Positions 17,075 through 25,424 of a stretch of 64,000 nt of DNA are shown piece after piece (positions within the stretch are counted from its first letter, which is position 1; each line of letters begins with the position of its first letter). The notes below the pieces were generated by a model. The model was not told the origin of the DNA, did not search any database, and was given only the letters and a program-made list of their open reading frames with translations. The DNA is taken from positions 4,296,001 through 4,360,000 of the forward strand of contig NZ_CP122458.1 in the NCBI RefSeq assembly GCF_032598905.1, given 5' to 3'. This stretch comes from Streptomyces sp. 11x1. GTDB taxonomy: Bacteria > Actinomycetota > Actinomycetes > Streptomycetales > Streptomycetaceae. The position numbers and the translations under genes were made by a program.

Positions 17075-18210
17075 GACACACTCTCCTTCTTCTCCGCGTC
17101 CTTGTTCTCCGCGTCCCGCTGGTCGGCGTCCCGCTTCCCCGCCGCGGCCAGCAGCGACCCGTGGGTCGGCGCGTCCGGCACGTCCGCCGGCCGCCCCTTC
17201 GCGAACTCCTCCCGCAGCACCGGCACGACCTCCTCGCCGAGCATGTCGAGCTGCTCCAGGACGGTCTTCAGGGGCAGCCCCGCGTGGTCGATCAGGAACA
17301 GCTGCCGCTGGTAGTCACCGGCGTACTCGCGGAACGCCAGCGTCTTCTCGATCACCTGCTGCGGCGAGCCGACGGTGAGCGGCGTCTGGTCGGCGAAGTC
17401 CTCCAGGGAGGGTCCGTTGCCGTAGACCGGCGCGACGTCGAAGTACGGCCGGAACTCCCGTACCGCGTCCTGCGAGTTCTTCCGCATGAAGATGTGCCCG
17501 CCGAGACCGACGATCGCCTGCTCGGGCGTGCCGTGCCCGTAGTGGGCGTACCGCTGCCGGTACAGCTCGACCATCCGCTTGGTGTGGTCGGCCGGCCAGA
17601 AGATGTTGTTGTGGAAGAAGCCGTCGCCGTAGTACGCGGCCTGCTCGGCGATCTCGGGCGAGCGGATGGAGCCGTGCCAGACGAACGGCGGTACGTCGTC
17701 CAGCGGGCGGGGTGTGGAGGTGAAGCCCTGGAGCGGCGTGCGGAACTTGCCCTCCCAGGTGACGACGTCCTCGCGCCACAGCCGGCGCAGCAGCGCGTAG
17801 TTCTCGACGGCGAGGTTGATGCCCTGCCGGATGTCCTGCCCGAACCACGGGTAGACCGGGCCGGTGTTGCCGCGCCCCATCATCAGGTCCACGCGCCCGT
17901 CGGCCAGGTGCTGGAGCATCGCGAAGTCCTCGGCGATCTTCACCGGGTCGTTGGTGGTGATGAGGGTGGTGGAGGTGGAGAGGATCAGCTTCTCGGTGCG
18001 CGCGGCGACGTAGCCGAGCATCGTGGTCGGCGAGGACGGCACGAACGGCGGGTTGTGGTGCTCACCGGTGGCGAAGACGTCGAGGCCGACCTCCTCCGCC
18101 TTCAGCGCGATCTCGACCATCGCCTTGATGCGCTCGCGCTCGGTCGGCGTCCGGCCCGTGGTGGGGTCCGGCGTCACATCACCGACGCTGAAGATCCCGA
18201 ACTGCATCAT
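17071..18210 (-). CDS. LLM-class flavin-dependent oxidoreductase (CE1758 type)
   Basis: About 379 residues, bacterial luciferase-like TIM barrel. Typical features are GLDVFATGEHHNPPF, LSTSTTLITTNDPV, DLMMGRGNTGPVYPWFG and a C-terminal region followed by a charged Lys/Asp/Glu tail. It uses FMNH2, presumably from its coupled reductase, to oxygenate an unknown substrate. The GTG at 18219 directly abuts the ribosome site GGAGG (18224-18220), so I prefer ATG 18210 with 9-base spacing. Upstream an A/T-rich promoter segment carries an inverted repeat. Confidence 0.92.
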   Translation of the reverse strand: MMQFGIFSVGDVTPDPTTGRTPTERERIKAMVEIALKAEEVGLDVFATGEHHNPPFVPSSPTTMLGYVAARTEKLILSTSTTLITTNDPVKIAEDFAMLQHLADGRVDLMMGRGNTGPVYPWFGQDIRQGINLAVENYALLRRLWREDVVTWEGKFRTPLQGFTSTPRPLDDVPPFVWHGSIRSPEIAEQAAYYGDGFFHNNIFWPADHTKRMVELYRQRYAHYGHGTPEQAIVGLGGHIFMRKNSQDAVREFRPYFDVAPVYGNGPSLEDFADQTPLTVGSPQQVIEKTLAFREYAGDYQRQLFLIDHAGLPLKTVLEQLDMLGEEVVPVLREEFAKGRPADVPDAPTHGSLLAAAGKRDADQRDAENKDAEKKESVS

Positions 18211-18229
18211 CGCTGCCACCCTCCAGGTT

Positions 18230-18256
18230 GTTTACGATTCAACTATACCCGTGAAC
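18230..18256. promoter_or_regulatory. Promoter/operator of the flavin oxidoreductase operon
   Basis: GTTTACG (18230-18236) and CGTGAAC (18250-18256) form an inverted repeat matching at 6 of 7 positions. The minus strand between them contains TATAGT, a good -10 box 30-40 bases ahead of the ATG. The overlap of repeat and -10 suggests repressor control. The regulator is not encoded next door. Confidence 0.4.
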
Positions 18257-18304
18257 GTGGGCCCTCTCTCCTCTATTCCTGCGCTGTCGGTGGCGGTCCT
18301 GTCG

Positions 18305-18475
18305 CTACTTGGCGTGCAGGACCGCGTAGATCATCACGAAGGCGACGATGTGGATGCCGAAGAGGAAGTACGCGAGGTACCACCACACGTACCGCTCGTT
18401 CTTCTTCTCCTCTGCGAGCCGGCGCTTCTCGGGCGTCAGGTCGCCGTCGGGAGTCGGGGCACCTTCGATCGCCAT
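18305..18475 (-). CDS. Small single-pass membrane protein coupled to SDR gene
   Basis: 56 residues: a charged N-terminal half (LTPEKRRLAEEKKNERYV) followed by one hydrophobic helix (WWYLAYFLFGIHIVAFVMIY) and a short HAK end. By the positive-inside rule the N-terminus faces the cytoplasm. Its ATG (18475) shares one base with the TGA of the SDR gene (TGATG), so translation is coupled. I do not recognise a named family. The coupling argues that it is a real gene, perhaps tethering or assisting the oxidoreductase. Confidence 0.75.
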   Translation of the reverse strand: MAIEGAPTPDGDLTPEKRRLAEEKKNERYVWWYLAYFLFGIHIVAFVMIYAVLHAK

Positions 18476-19251
18476 CACAGCTCCCGGTGGACCTTGGTGT
18501 TGGAGGCCTGCGCGCGCGGGCGCAGGACGAGCAGGTCGACGTTGACATGGCTGGGCCGGGTGACCGCCCAGGTGATCGTGTCGGCGACGTCGTCGGCGGT
18601 CAGGGGCTCGGCGACGCCCTCGTAGACGCGCGCCGCCTTCGCCTCGTCGCCGCCGAAGCGGGTCAGCGCGAACTCGTCCGTCTTGACCATGCCGGGCGCG
18701 ACCTCGATCACCCGCACCGGAGTCCCCACGATCTCCAGCCGCAGCGTCTCCGCGAGGACGTGCGCGCCGTGCTTGGCGGCGACATAGCCCGCGCCGCCCT
18801 CGTACGTCCCGTGCCCGGCCGTCGACGACACCACGACCACCGTGCCGTCACCGCTCGCGGTGAGCGCGGGCAGCAGGGCCTGGGTGACATGGAGCGTGCC
18901 GATGACGTTCGTCTCGTACATCGTGCGCCAGTCGGCCGGATCGCCGGTGGCCACCGGGTCGGCGCCGAGCGCGCCACCCGCGTTGTTGACCAGCACGCCG
19001 ATCGTTTTGAACGCGGTCGCGAACTCGTCCACCGCCGCGCGGTCCGTGACGTCCAGGGCGTACGCGGTGGCCTGCCCGCCGCCCCGGTCGATCTCCTCGG
19101 CCAGCGCCTCGATGCGGTCCTTGCGCCGCGCGGTGAGCACGACCCGGTAGCCGGCCGCCGCGAGCTGCCGGGCCGTGGCGGCGCCGATCCCGCTGCTCGC
19201 CCCGGTGACGACGGCGATGCGGGAGGCGGCGGACGGTACGGCGGTGGCCAT
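18475..19251 (-). CDS. SDR-family NAD(P)-dependent oxidoreductase
   Basis: 258 residues, classical short-chain dehydrogenase. The cofactor motif is TGASSGIG (residues 17-24), NNAGG follows, and the catalytic Ser (VVSSTAG) and YVAAK Tyr/Lys are in place. Arg residues after the second strand (TARRKDR) favour NADP(H). The substrate is unknown. It is the first gene of a two-gene unit with the 56-residue membrane protein and lies divergent from the NTF2-like gene. Confidence 0.92.
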   Translation of the reverse strand: MATAVPSAASRIAVVTGASSGIGAATARQLAAAGYRVVLTARRKDRIEALAEEIDRGGGQATAYALDVTDRAAVDEFATAFKTIGVLVNNAGGALGADPVATGDPADWRTMYETNVIGTLHVTQALLPALTASGDGTVVVVSSTAGHGTYEGGAGYVAAKHGAHVLAETLRLEIVGTPVRVIEVAPGMVKTDEFALTRFGGDEAKAARVYEGVAEPLTADDVADTITWAVTRPSHVNVDLLVLRPRAQASNTKVHREL

Positions 19252-19355
19252 GAGCTGCTCCTGGGCGGTGCGAATCGAACGTCGGTCTCTGCCCGGCCAG
19301 GATAGGCGGACGGTGGGACAATGAGAGAGGTGATCCCCGGTACAGGAGGTGGATC

Positions 19356-19799
19356 ATGGGACAGGCGCGCGAGCTGATGGACCAGCTCACCGAGGCGCTC
19401 ACCACACACCAGGACCCCAAGACCATCGGGAACCTCTTCGCGGAGGACGCGGTCGCCCACACACCCGACGGTGGAGAACTCCACGGCCGGGACGCCATCG
19501 CCGAGTACTGGCGGCAGATGACCGACGCCGTGCCCGAGGCGAGGTTCGAGTCGCTCTCCTCCTTCGAGGTCGGCGACACCGCCATCGACGAGGGCATCTA
19601 CAGCGGCACCAACACCGGCCCGCTGGCGTTCCCCGACGGTACGTCCATCCCCGCCACCCACAGGAACATCAGGATCCACGGCGTGGACTTCGCCACCGTC
19701 CGGGACGGCCGGATCACCAGCTACCGGCTCTACTTCGACCAGCTGGAATTCATGAACCAACTCGGCCTGCTACCGGAGGAATTGGCACAGCCGTCGTAG
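19356..19799 (+). CDS. NTF2-like (SnoaL-type) protein
   Basis: 147 residues with the cone-shaped NTF2/SnoaL fold: LFAEDAVAHTPDGGELHGRDAIAEYWR at the front and a C-terminal ATVRDGRITSYRLYFDQLEF strand pair. Members are isomerases, cyclases, hydrolases or binding proteins, and the pocket ligand is not predictable. ATG 19356 sits behind a strong AGGAGG. It has its own promoter, divergent from the SDR gene. Confidence 0.85.
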   Translation: MGQARELMDQLTEALTTHQDPKTIGNLFAEDAVAHTPDGGELHGRDAIAEYWRQMTDAVPEARFESLSSFEVGDTAIDEGIYSGTNTGPLAFPDGTSIPATHRNIRIHGVDFATVRDGRITSYRLYFDQLEFMNQLGLLPEELAQPS

Positions 19800-19802
19800 G
19801 CG

Positions 19803-19857
19803 ACAGCCGTCCCGGGCGGCAGCCGTCCCGGGCGGCAGCCGTCCCGGGCGGCAGCCG
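19803..19857. repeat. 16-bp tandem repeat, 3.4 copies
   Basis: Copies at 19803-19818, 19819-19834, 19835-19850 and a partial one to 19857 share the 16-base word GCAGCCGTCCCGGGCG (first copy differs at one base). It lies between the convergent NTF2-like and YnfA genes. CCCGGG in each unit can pair, so it may also help terminate transcription. Confidence 0.85.
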
Positions 19858-19860
19858 CCG

Positions 19861-20196
19861 TCACCCCCCGCGCGGCGCGTACATGATCACGGCCATGCCC
19901 GCGAGGCAGATCAGCGCGCCCGTCACGTCCCAGCGGTCGGGCCGGTAGCCGTCCGCGACCATCCCCCAGGCGATCGACCCGGCGACGAAGATCCCCCCGT
20001 ACGCGGCGAGGATCCGCCCGAAGTGCGCGTCCGGCTGGAACGTCGCTACGAACCCGTACGCCCCCAGCGCCACGACCCCGGCCCCGACCCACACCCACCC
20101 CCGGTGCTCCCGCACCCCTTGCCACACCAGCCAGGCCCCGCCGATCTCGAACAACGCGGCAAGCACGAACAGCACGACAGACCGAACGATGACCAT
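19861..20196 (-). CDS. YnfA/UPF0060 family membrane protein
   Basis: 111 residues with four predicted membrane helices (starting [19 protein letters not shown], then [34 protein letters not shown] and [13 protein letters not shown]). The signature [10 protein letters not shown] and GRILAAYGG identify the YnfA/UPF0060 family, relatives of small multidrug transporters. Length matches the family. Function is not established. The start is ATG 20196; an upstream in-frame extension lacks family similarity. Confidence 0.9.
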   Translation of the reverse strand: MVIVRSVVLFVLAALFEIGGAWLVWQGVREHRGWVWVGAGVVALGAYGFVATFQPDAHFGRILAAYGGIFVAGSIAWGMVADGYRPDRWDVTGALICLAGMAVIMYAPRGG

Positions 20197-20309
20197 GCGG
20201 CCAGCGTCGCACGGCGCGTGCGCCACCCCGCGCGACAAAGGCACTCAGCGGATCCGGACCACGGCCGCGCCCCCGCGCCCGCGCTCCTCCGACGCGCTCC
20301 GGGTCGGCG

Positions 20310-21503
20310 TCAGCCCTTCACGCAGACGACCTGCTTCAGCTTCGCCACCACCCGCACCAGATCCCGCTGCTGGTCGATGACCTGCTCGATCGGCTTGTAG
20401 GCGCCCGGGATCTCGTCGACGACACCGGAGTCCTTGCGGCACTCCACGCCCCGCGTCTGCTCCTCCAGGTCCTTCGTCGAGAAGCGCCGCTTCGCCGCCA
20501 TCCGGCTCATCCGCCGACCGGCGCCGTGCGAGGCAGAGTTGAACGCCTTCTCGTTGCCGAGGCCCTTCACGATGTACGAACCGGTGCCCATCGAGCCCGG
20601 GATGATCCCGTACTCGCCGGAGCCCGCGCGGATCGCGCCCTTACGGGTCACCAGGAGGTCCATGCCGTCGTAGCGCTCCTCGGCCACGTAGTTGTGGTGG
20701 GCGCTGATCTCGGGCTCGAAGGTCGGCCTCGCCTTCTTGAACTCCTTGCGGACGACGTCCTTGAGGAGCGCCATCATGATGGAGCGGTTGTACCTCGCGT
20801 ACTCCTGCGCCCAGAACAGGTCGTTGCGGTACGCCGCCATCTGCGGGGTGTCCGCGACGAAGACGGCGAGGTCGCGGTCGACCAGACCCTGGTTGTGCGG
20901 AAGCTTCTGGGCGATGCCGATGTGATGCTCCGCCAGCTCCTTGCCGATGTTCCGGGAGCCGGAGTGCAGCATCAGCCAGACGGAACCTGTCGAATCCGTG
21001 CAGACTTCGACAAAGTGGTTGCCCCCGCCCAACGTTCCCATCTGCTTTTCCGCACGGTCATGACGGAACTTGACCGCTTCCGCCACCCCGCCGAACCGCC
21101 CCCAGAACCCGTCCCACCCCCCGATGGCGAAGCCGTGCAGGTCGCCCGGATCGACGGGGTCGTCGTGCATCCCCCGGCCCACCGGGATCGCCTGCTCGAT
21201 CTTCGACCGCAGTCGGGACAGTTCGCCGGGCAGGTCGTTCGCCGTCAGCGACGTCTTCACCGCCGACATCCCGCAGCCGATGTCGACCCCCACCGCCGCC
21301 GGACACACGGCCCCCCGCATGGCGATGACGGACCCGACCGTCGCGCCCTTGCCGTAGTGCACGTCCGGCATGACGGCGAGGCCCTCGATCCAGGGGAGCG
21401 TGGCGACGTTGCGCAGCTGCTGGAGCGCTCCCTCCTCCACCGACGCGGGGTCGGTCCACATACGGATGGGCACCTTCGCACCCGGTATCTCGACATACGA
21501 CAT
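20310..21503 (-). CDS. rtcB: RtcB-family RNA ligase
   Basis: 397 residues, full length. RtcB joins RNA 2',3'-cyclic phosphate or 3'-phosphate ends to 5'-OH ends using GTP and Mn2+. Conserved metal ligands are visible: Cys77 in GVDIGCGMSA, His163 in GGGNHFVEV and His180 in MLHSGSRNIG. The guanylylated histidine is His326 in NSASHGAGRRMSR. The start is ATG 21503 behind GGAATGAGGG. No archease, rtcA or rtcR is adjacent, so it appears as a stand-alone repair ligase here. Confidence 0.93.
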   Translation of the reverse strand: MSYVEIPGAKVPIRMWTDPASVEEGALQQLRNVATLPWIEGLAVMPDVHYGKGATVGSVIAMRGAVCPAAVGVDIGCGMSAVKTSLTANDLPGELSRLRSKIEQAIPVGRGMHDDPVDPGDLHGFAIGGWDGFWGRFGGVAEAVKFRHDRAEKQMGTLGGGNHFVEVCTDSTGSVWLMLHSGSRNIGKELAEHHIGIAQKLPHNQGLVDRDLAVFVADTPQMAAYRNDLFWAQEYARYNRSIMMALLKDVVRKEFKKARPTFEPEISAHHNYVAEERYDGMDLLVTRKGAIRAGSGEYGIIPGSMGTGSYIVKGLGNEKAFNSASHGAGRRMSRMAAKRRFSTKDLEEQTRGVECRKDSGVVDEIPGAYKPIEQVIDQQRDLVRVVAKLKQVVCVKG

Positions 21504-21707
21504 TTCGCCCTCATTCCCCCGGAAAACCATTCAAGTTCACAGAACGCAAAACCGTCGCCAAGGTCTACGAATGGGATGCCGGACCGGCGTTCACAGCAGT
21601 GCGTGCGATACACATGGTGCCCGGGGGTCACCCCCGGGCGGCAAGTGAATAACCACAGGCAGAACTGCGCAGGCGTCCCGAGGGACCCCGTCGAGAGGAG
21701 CCCCACC

Positions 21708-22631
21708 GTGCAGCGGAAGGCGTACGTACCCGGCGTCGCCGTGCTCCTCGCGGCAGTGCTGGCCGCGTGCACGGGGTCGAGCGACGACGCCTCCCCCGAC
21801 GACCCCCGCCCGGGCGAGGCCACCACCTCGGCCACCGTCGCCCAGCCCGGCCGTTACGACACGCTCCCGGAACCCTGCGGCTCGGTCGGCCAGGACACCC
21901 TCGACACCCTCCTGCCCGGCATCGGGCAACTTCCCGGCGCCGCCCAGCGCGAGCAGGCGTACGAGGGCGACGCGACCCAGACGTACGACACGGACCGCAA
22001 GGCCGGCTGCCGCTGGAAGGTGGAGTCCGCCGACGCCACCCACTATCTCTTCGTCGACTTCGAGCGGATCGGGTCGTACCAGAACGCGGTCAGCGACGAC
22101 AGCAAGGCGCAGGATGTGTACGGCGGGAAGGTCGAGGCGGCCGACCTGCCCGAGCCGACCCCGACCGTCCCGGCCGGAGACGACGACGGGGCCGACGAGG
22201 AGACGGACGAGCCGGCGGGGACGGGGACGACGGGGGACGGCACCGAGGAGGCGTCGGCGAACCCCTCGGCCTCCGCGTCCGGCTCGACGTCTCCTTCCTC
22301 CGGCTCCTCGAACACGTCGAACGCCGCCAGTTCATCCGGTTCGTCGGGTTCGTCGGGAACCGCCGGATCCGCCACTCCCTCCGCCTCCGGGACCCCCGCC
22401 TCCCTCCAGCCGCGCACGCTGGACGGTCTCGGCGACGAGGCCTTCCTCGACGACGCGCTCGGCACGAGTGGGCAGCGCACGGTGACTGTGGTGTTCCGCA
22501 CGTCGAACGTGATCGTGACGGTGGAGTACGAGGAGCAGCCGGCGACCACGACGGCGGTGCCGGACAGCGAGGAATTGCAGGACAGGGCCCGGAATCTGGC
22601 GGAACGGCTGGCGGCGGCGTTCGACGACTGA
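21708..22631 (+). CDS. DUF3558-type lipoprotein (first of tandem pair)
   Basis: 307 residues. The signal peptide ends in the lipobox AVLAAC (Cys21), so the protein is lipid-anchored outside the membrane. An N-terminal globular part has PEPCGSVGQDTLDTLLPG and AGCRWKV, as in DUF3558. A long low-complexity Ser/Gly/Ala/Thr/Pro-rich segment follows (about 165-235), then a second globular end with TLDGLGDEAFLDDAL. GTG 21708 follows GAGAGGAG at 7-base spacing. Function is unknown. The downstream neighbour is the same family, implying a tandem duplication. Confidence 0.8.
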   Translation: MQRKAYVPGVAVLLAAVLAACTGSSDDASPDDPRPGEATTSATVAQPGRYDTLPEPCGSVGQDTLDTLLPGIGQLPGAAQREQAYEGDATQTYDTDRKAGCRWKVESADATHYLFVDFERIGSYQNAVSDDSKAQDVYGGKVEAADLPEPTPTVPAGDDDGADEETDEPAGTGTTGDGTEEASANPSASASGSTSPSSGSSNTSNAASSSGSSGSSGTAGSATPSASGTPASLQPRTLDGLGDEAFLDDALGTSGQRTVTVVFRTSNVIVTVEYEEQPATTTAVPDSEELQDRARNLAERLAAAFDD

Positions 22632-22764
22632 GCGGCGTTCGGGGGTGGTTCGGGCCCACACGTGAACCACCCGAACCAGAACCGCACTTCTTCTTCACCG
22701 CGTACGGTGGCCTCTCGGAGAACCAATCCACAGGTGTCCGAATGTGTCCGATTGTGAAGGAACC

Positions 22765-23742
22765 ATGCAACGAGCCGCAGAGTCAGATCAGCATCAGTCG
22801 CCGCGCGTCGCGCCTTCGGTGCCGGTGACGCGAGTCGGACGGCGTGGGCGTCCGGGCCGGGCCCGGGTCCTCGCGGGCGCGGCGGTCGTGCCGGTGATGC
22901 TGCTGGCGGTCGGCTGCTCGTCGGACTCCGGCTCCGACAGCGCCTCCGGTGACGAGACACCGGCGGGCGCGCGCCAGTCGGTAGAGGAGAGCGCCCCGCC
23001 GGAGGTCGTTGCGGCGAAGTACGCGGTGCTGCCGGACGCGTGCGAGGTGTTCCCCGCCAAGACGCTGAAGTCGGTGGTGCCGCAGGGCGTGAAGTCCGGC
23101 AAGGCGATCAACAAGGCCGAGGCGAACGTGAGCGGCGACTGCCGCTGGACCAGCCTCGACAACAACGGCGTGGACGGCTCCCAGTACCGCTGGCTGAGCG
23201 TCTCCCTGCACCTGCTGGCCTCGGACGCGGCGAACGGTCCGGGCGAGGACCGCGCGGCCAAGGCGATGGAGTCGAAGGTGGCCGCGGCGAAGGCCGTGGA
23301 CGGGGCGAAGAACGTCAAGACGGAACCGGCGACGGGCCTGGGCGACCAGGCGACGGTGGTCAAGTACGACCTGAAGAAGGACGGCGACACCTTCAAGCAG
23401 CAGACGATCGTGGTGCGCACGGAGAACGTGGTCATCACGCTCGACTACAACGGCGCCGGTCTGGCCGGCGAGAAGACACCGGACGCGGCCGCGCTGCTGA
23501 AGTCCGCGAAGTCCGCCGCCGAGGACGTCGTGGAGGCGGTCGAGGACGCGAACGACGGTTCGGACGCGTCGCCGTCGTCGTCGCCTTCGAAGAGCGCTTC
23601 CAAGACACCGTCGGACGGCGGGACGAAGGCGTCGTCGTCGGGCGGTTCCGGAGCGGACATCAGTTCGGACGCGGGCGGTGGCTCGGATTCCGATTCGGAC
23701 TCGGGTTCGTCCACCTCCGGCAGCCGGAAGAGCAAGTCGTAG
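22765..23742 (+). CDS. DUF3558-type lipoprotein (second of tandem pair)
   Basis: 325 residues. A long n-region and hydrophobic stretch end in the lipobox LLAVGC (Cys51). The globular part has VLPDACEVFPAKTLKSVVPQG and SGDCRWTS, paralleling the upstream lipoprotein (PEPCGSVGQDTL and AGCRW). It carries a later Ser/Asp/Gly-rich tail (about 270-325) ending RKSKS. The tail is probably surface-exposed and unstructured. The start is ATG 22765 after GAAGGAACC; ATG 22744 upstream is not favoured. Function is unknown. A strong hairpin follows the stop. Confidence 0.8.
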   Translation: MQRAAESDQHQSPRVAPSVPVTRVGRRGRPGRARVLAGAAVVPVMLLAVGCSSDSGSDSASGDETPAGARQSVEESAPPEVVAAKYAVLPDACEVFPAKTLKSVVPQGVKSGKAINKAEANVSGDCRWTSLDNNGVDGSQYRWLSVSLHLLASDAANGPGEDRAAKAMESKVAAAKAVDGAKNVKTEPATGLGDQATVVKYDLKKDGDTFKQQTIVVRTENVVITLDYNGAGLAGEKTPDAAALLKSAKSAAEDVVEAVEDANDGSDASPSSSPSKSASKTPSDGGTKASSSGGSGADISSDAGGGSDSDSDSGSSTSGSRKSKS

Positions 23743-23767
23743 CCGCCGTTCACCTGGCAGTTCGCCG

Positions 23768-23795
23768 GAGCCCGGCCCCCACGGGGGCCGGGCTC
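23768..23795. terminator. Hairpin terminator after DUF3558 gene
   Basis: GAGCCCGGCCCCC (23768-23780) pairs with GGGGGCCGGGCTC (23783-23795), about 12 bp of G/C-rich stem, 26 bases past the lipoprotein stop and ahead of the DUF2637 gene. Confidence 0.75.
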
Positions 23796-23875
23796 GTTGC
23801 CATCCGGCAACCCGTTTGCCGTACACATGTGCCACTCTGTTGCGCGCAACAACACGCAAGGGGAGGGGAGTACGG

Positions 23876-25333
23876 GTGGCCGCGCCAATGCAGCTGACTC
23901 GAATGCACCGCGTTCTCATCGGCGTGGTCGTGTTCGGCGCCGTCATCATCGCCGGGATCGGCTTCGCTGGTTCGTACGCGGCGGTCCGGGAACTGGCGGT
24001 CCAGAAGGGCTTCGGGAACTTCTCCTACGTCTTCCCGATCGGTATCGACGCGGGCATCTGTGTCCTGCTCGCCCTGGACCTCCTGCTGACCTGGATCCGC
24101 ATCCCCTTCCCGCTGCTGCGCCAGACGGCGTGGCTGCTGACGGCGGCGACGATCGCGTTCAACGGTGCGGCGGCCTGGCCGGACCCGCTGGGCGTCGGTA
24201 TGCACTCGGTGATCCCGATCCTGTTCGTCGTCGCGGTCGAGGCGGCCCGGCACGCGGTCGGCCGGATCGCCGACATCACCGCCGACAAGCACATGGAGGG
24301 CGTCCGCCTCACCCGCTGGCTGCTCTCGCCGGGCCCCACCTTCCTGCTCTGGCGCCGCATGAAGCTGTGGGAGCTCCGCTCCTACGACCAGGTCATCAAG
24401 CTGGAGCAGGAACGTCTCGTCTACCAGGCCCGCCTGCGCTCCCGCTACGGCCGCGCCTGGCGCCGCAAGGCCCCGGTCGAATCCCTGATGCCGCTGCGCC
24501 TGGCCCGCTACGGCGTCCCCCTGGCGGAAACGGCCCCGGCGGGCCTGGCCGCGGCAGGCATAGAGCCAGCGGTCCTGCCACCGGCACGGCAGGTCGAGGT
24601 CGACCTAGCTGCGGGCAATCGTGCCGCTGGGGCGGCACGGGTGGGCGCAGCGGCACCTCCCAGCGAGCAGCGCCCCCAACTGGAGAGCACCCCCACCCAG
24701 CAGCGGCCGGAAAACACCGGGCAGCAGGAACAGAGCTACGCCGACCAAGCACCCCCGGTCGACGAAAGCCCCTGGCTCCACGCCCGCCACCCCATGGAGG
24801 TCCCCTACCAGGGCGGCTACGACCCGTCGTACGAGCCGGAGGAACAGTACGAGGAGTGGTACGAGGAGCAGGAACAGGAGCAGGAACAGGAGCAGGACCC
24901 GCAGCAGTACGAGCAGTACGAGCAGTACCGCCGCTTCCAGCCCGACCCCCGGGACCCCCGCTTCCAGCAGCAGCAGTTCGAGGCACCGGAACTCCAGGGC
25001 CCCGGACTCCAGACCCCCGACTTCCAGGGACCCGACCTCCCGTCCCCCGGCCCCTCCTCGGAGGAGACCGGCAGCTTCCCCGTCCCGTCCGGCCCGAACC
25101 GGACCCGCGAACTGGGCGAGGGCGGCGGCGCCCCGGAGCCGACGGAGGAGGACTACTACCAGGTCTTCCGCGAGAACACCAAGGGCGGCAACGGCGCCCC
25201 CACCCCGCGCGCCCTCATGTCCGACATCGAGGCGACGTACGGCGTCACGCTCGAAGAGGCCGAGGCCAAGCGCATGGTGAACCGCTTCTCCAACCGCCTC
25301 AACGCGGAACTGACCGACGAACACATCGCGTAA
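23876..25333 (+). CDS. DUF2637 (Spd-like) membrane protein with Gln/Glu-rich tail
   Basis: 485 residues. Four membrane helices (about 12-35, 52-74, 83-102, 110-128) form a DUF2637 domain, the family that includes Spd/SpdB spread proteins of Streptomyces conjugative plasmids. The chromosomal member here continues into a large cytoplasmic region with Gln/Glu/Tyr/Pro-rich repeats (EQEQEQEQEQ around 335) and a conserved-looking C-terminal module (EEDYYQVFRENTKGGNG, RALMSDIEATYGVTL) resembling a small winged-helix end. GTG 23876 lies 5 bases past GGGAGGGGAG. No plasmid replication or transfer genes are adjacent. A role in intermycelial transfer is not implied. Confidence 0.8.
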   Translation: MAAPMQLTRMHRVLIGVVVFGAVIIAGIGFAGSYAAVRELAVQKGFGNFSYVFPIGIDAGICVLLALDLLLTWIRIPFPLLRQTAWLLTAATIAFNGAAAWPDPLGVGMHSVIPILFVVAVEAARHAVGRIADITADKHMEGVRLTRWLLSPGPTFLLWRRMKLWELRSYDQVIKLEQERLVYQARLRSRYGRAWRRKAPVESLMPLRLARYGVPLAETAPAGLAAAGIEPAVLPPARQVEVDLAAGNRAAGAARVGAAAPPSEQRPQLESTPTQQRPENTGQQEQSYADQAPPVDESPWLHARHPMEVPYQGGYDPSYEPEEQYEEWYEEQEQEQEQEQDPQQYEQYEQYRRFQPDPRDPRFQQQQFEAPELQGPGLQTPDFQGPDLPSPGPSSEETGSFPVPSGPNRTRELGEGGGAPEPTEEDYYQVFRENTKGGNGAPTPRALMSDIEATYGVTLEEAEAKRMVNRFSNRLNAELTDEHIA

Positions 25334-25351
25334 CCGGCGCACGCGGACGCG

Positions 25352-25408
25352 CGCACACGAGGGAGGGGCGCCCGGTGATGATCACCGGGCGCCCCTCCCT
25401 CGTGTGCG
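25352..25408. terminator. Very long bidirectional terminator
   Basis: 25354-25379 and 25381-25406 are perfect 26-base inverted repeats around a single central base, extended by two further pairs outward. It lies between the convergent DUF2637 and lysS genes, 18 bases from each stop. It should terminate both transcripts. Confidence 0.85.
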
Positions 25409-25424
25409 TGTGCGCGGCGCGGCC

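Noticed and set aside
19803..19857. Possible CRISPR array
   Set aside because: Units are contiguous with no spacers; a simple tandem repeat.
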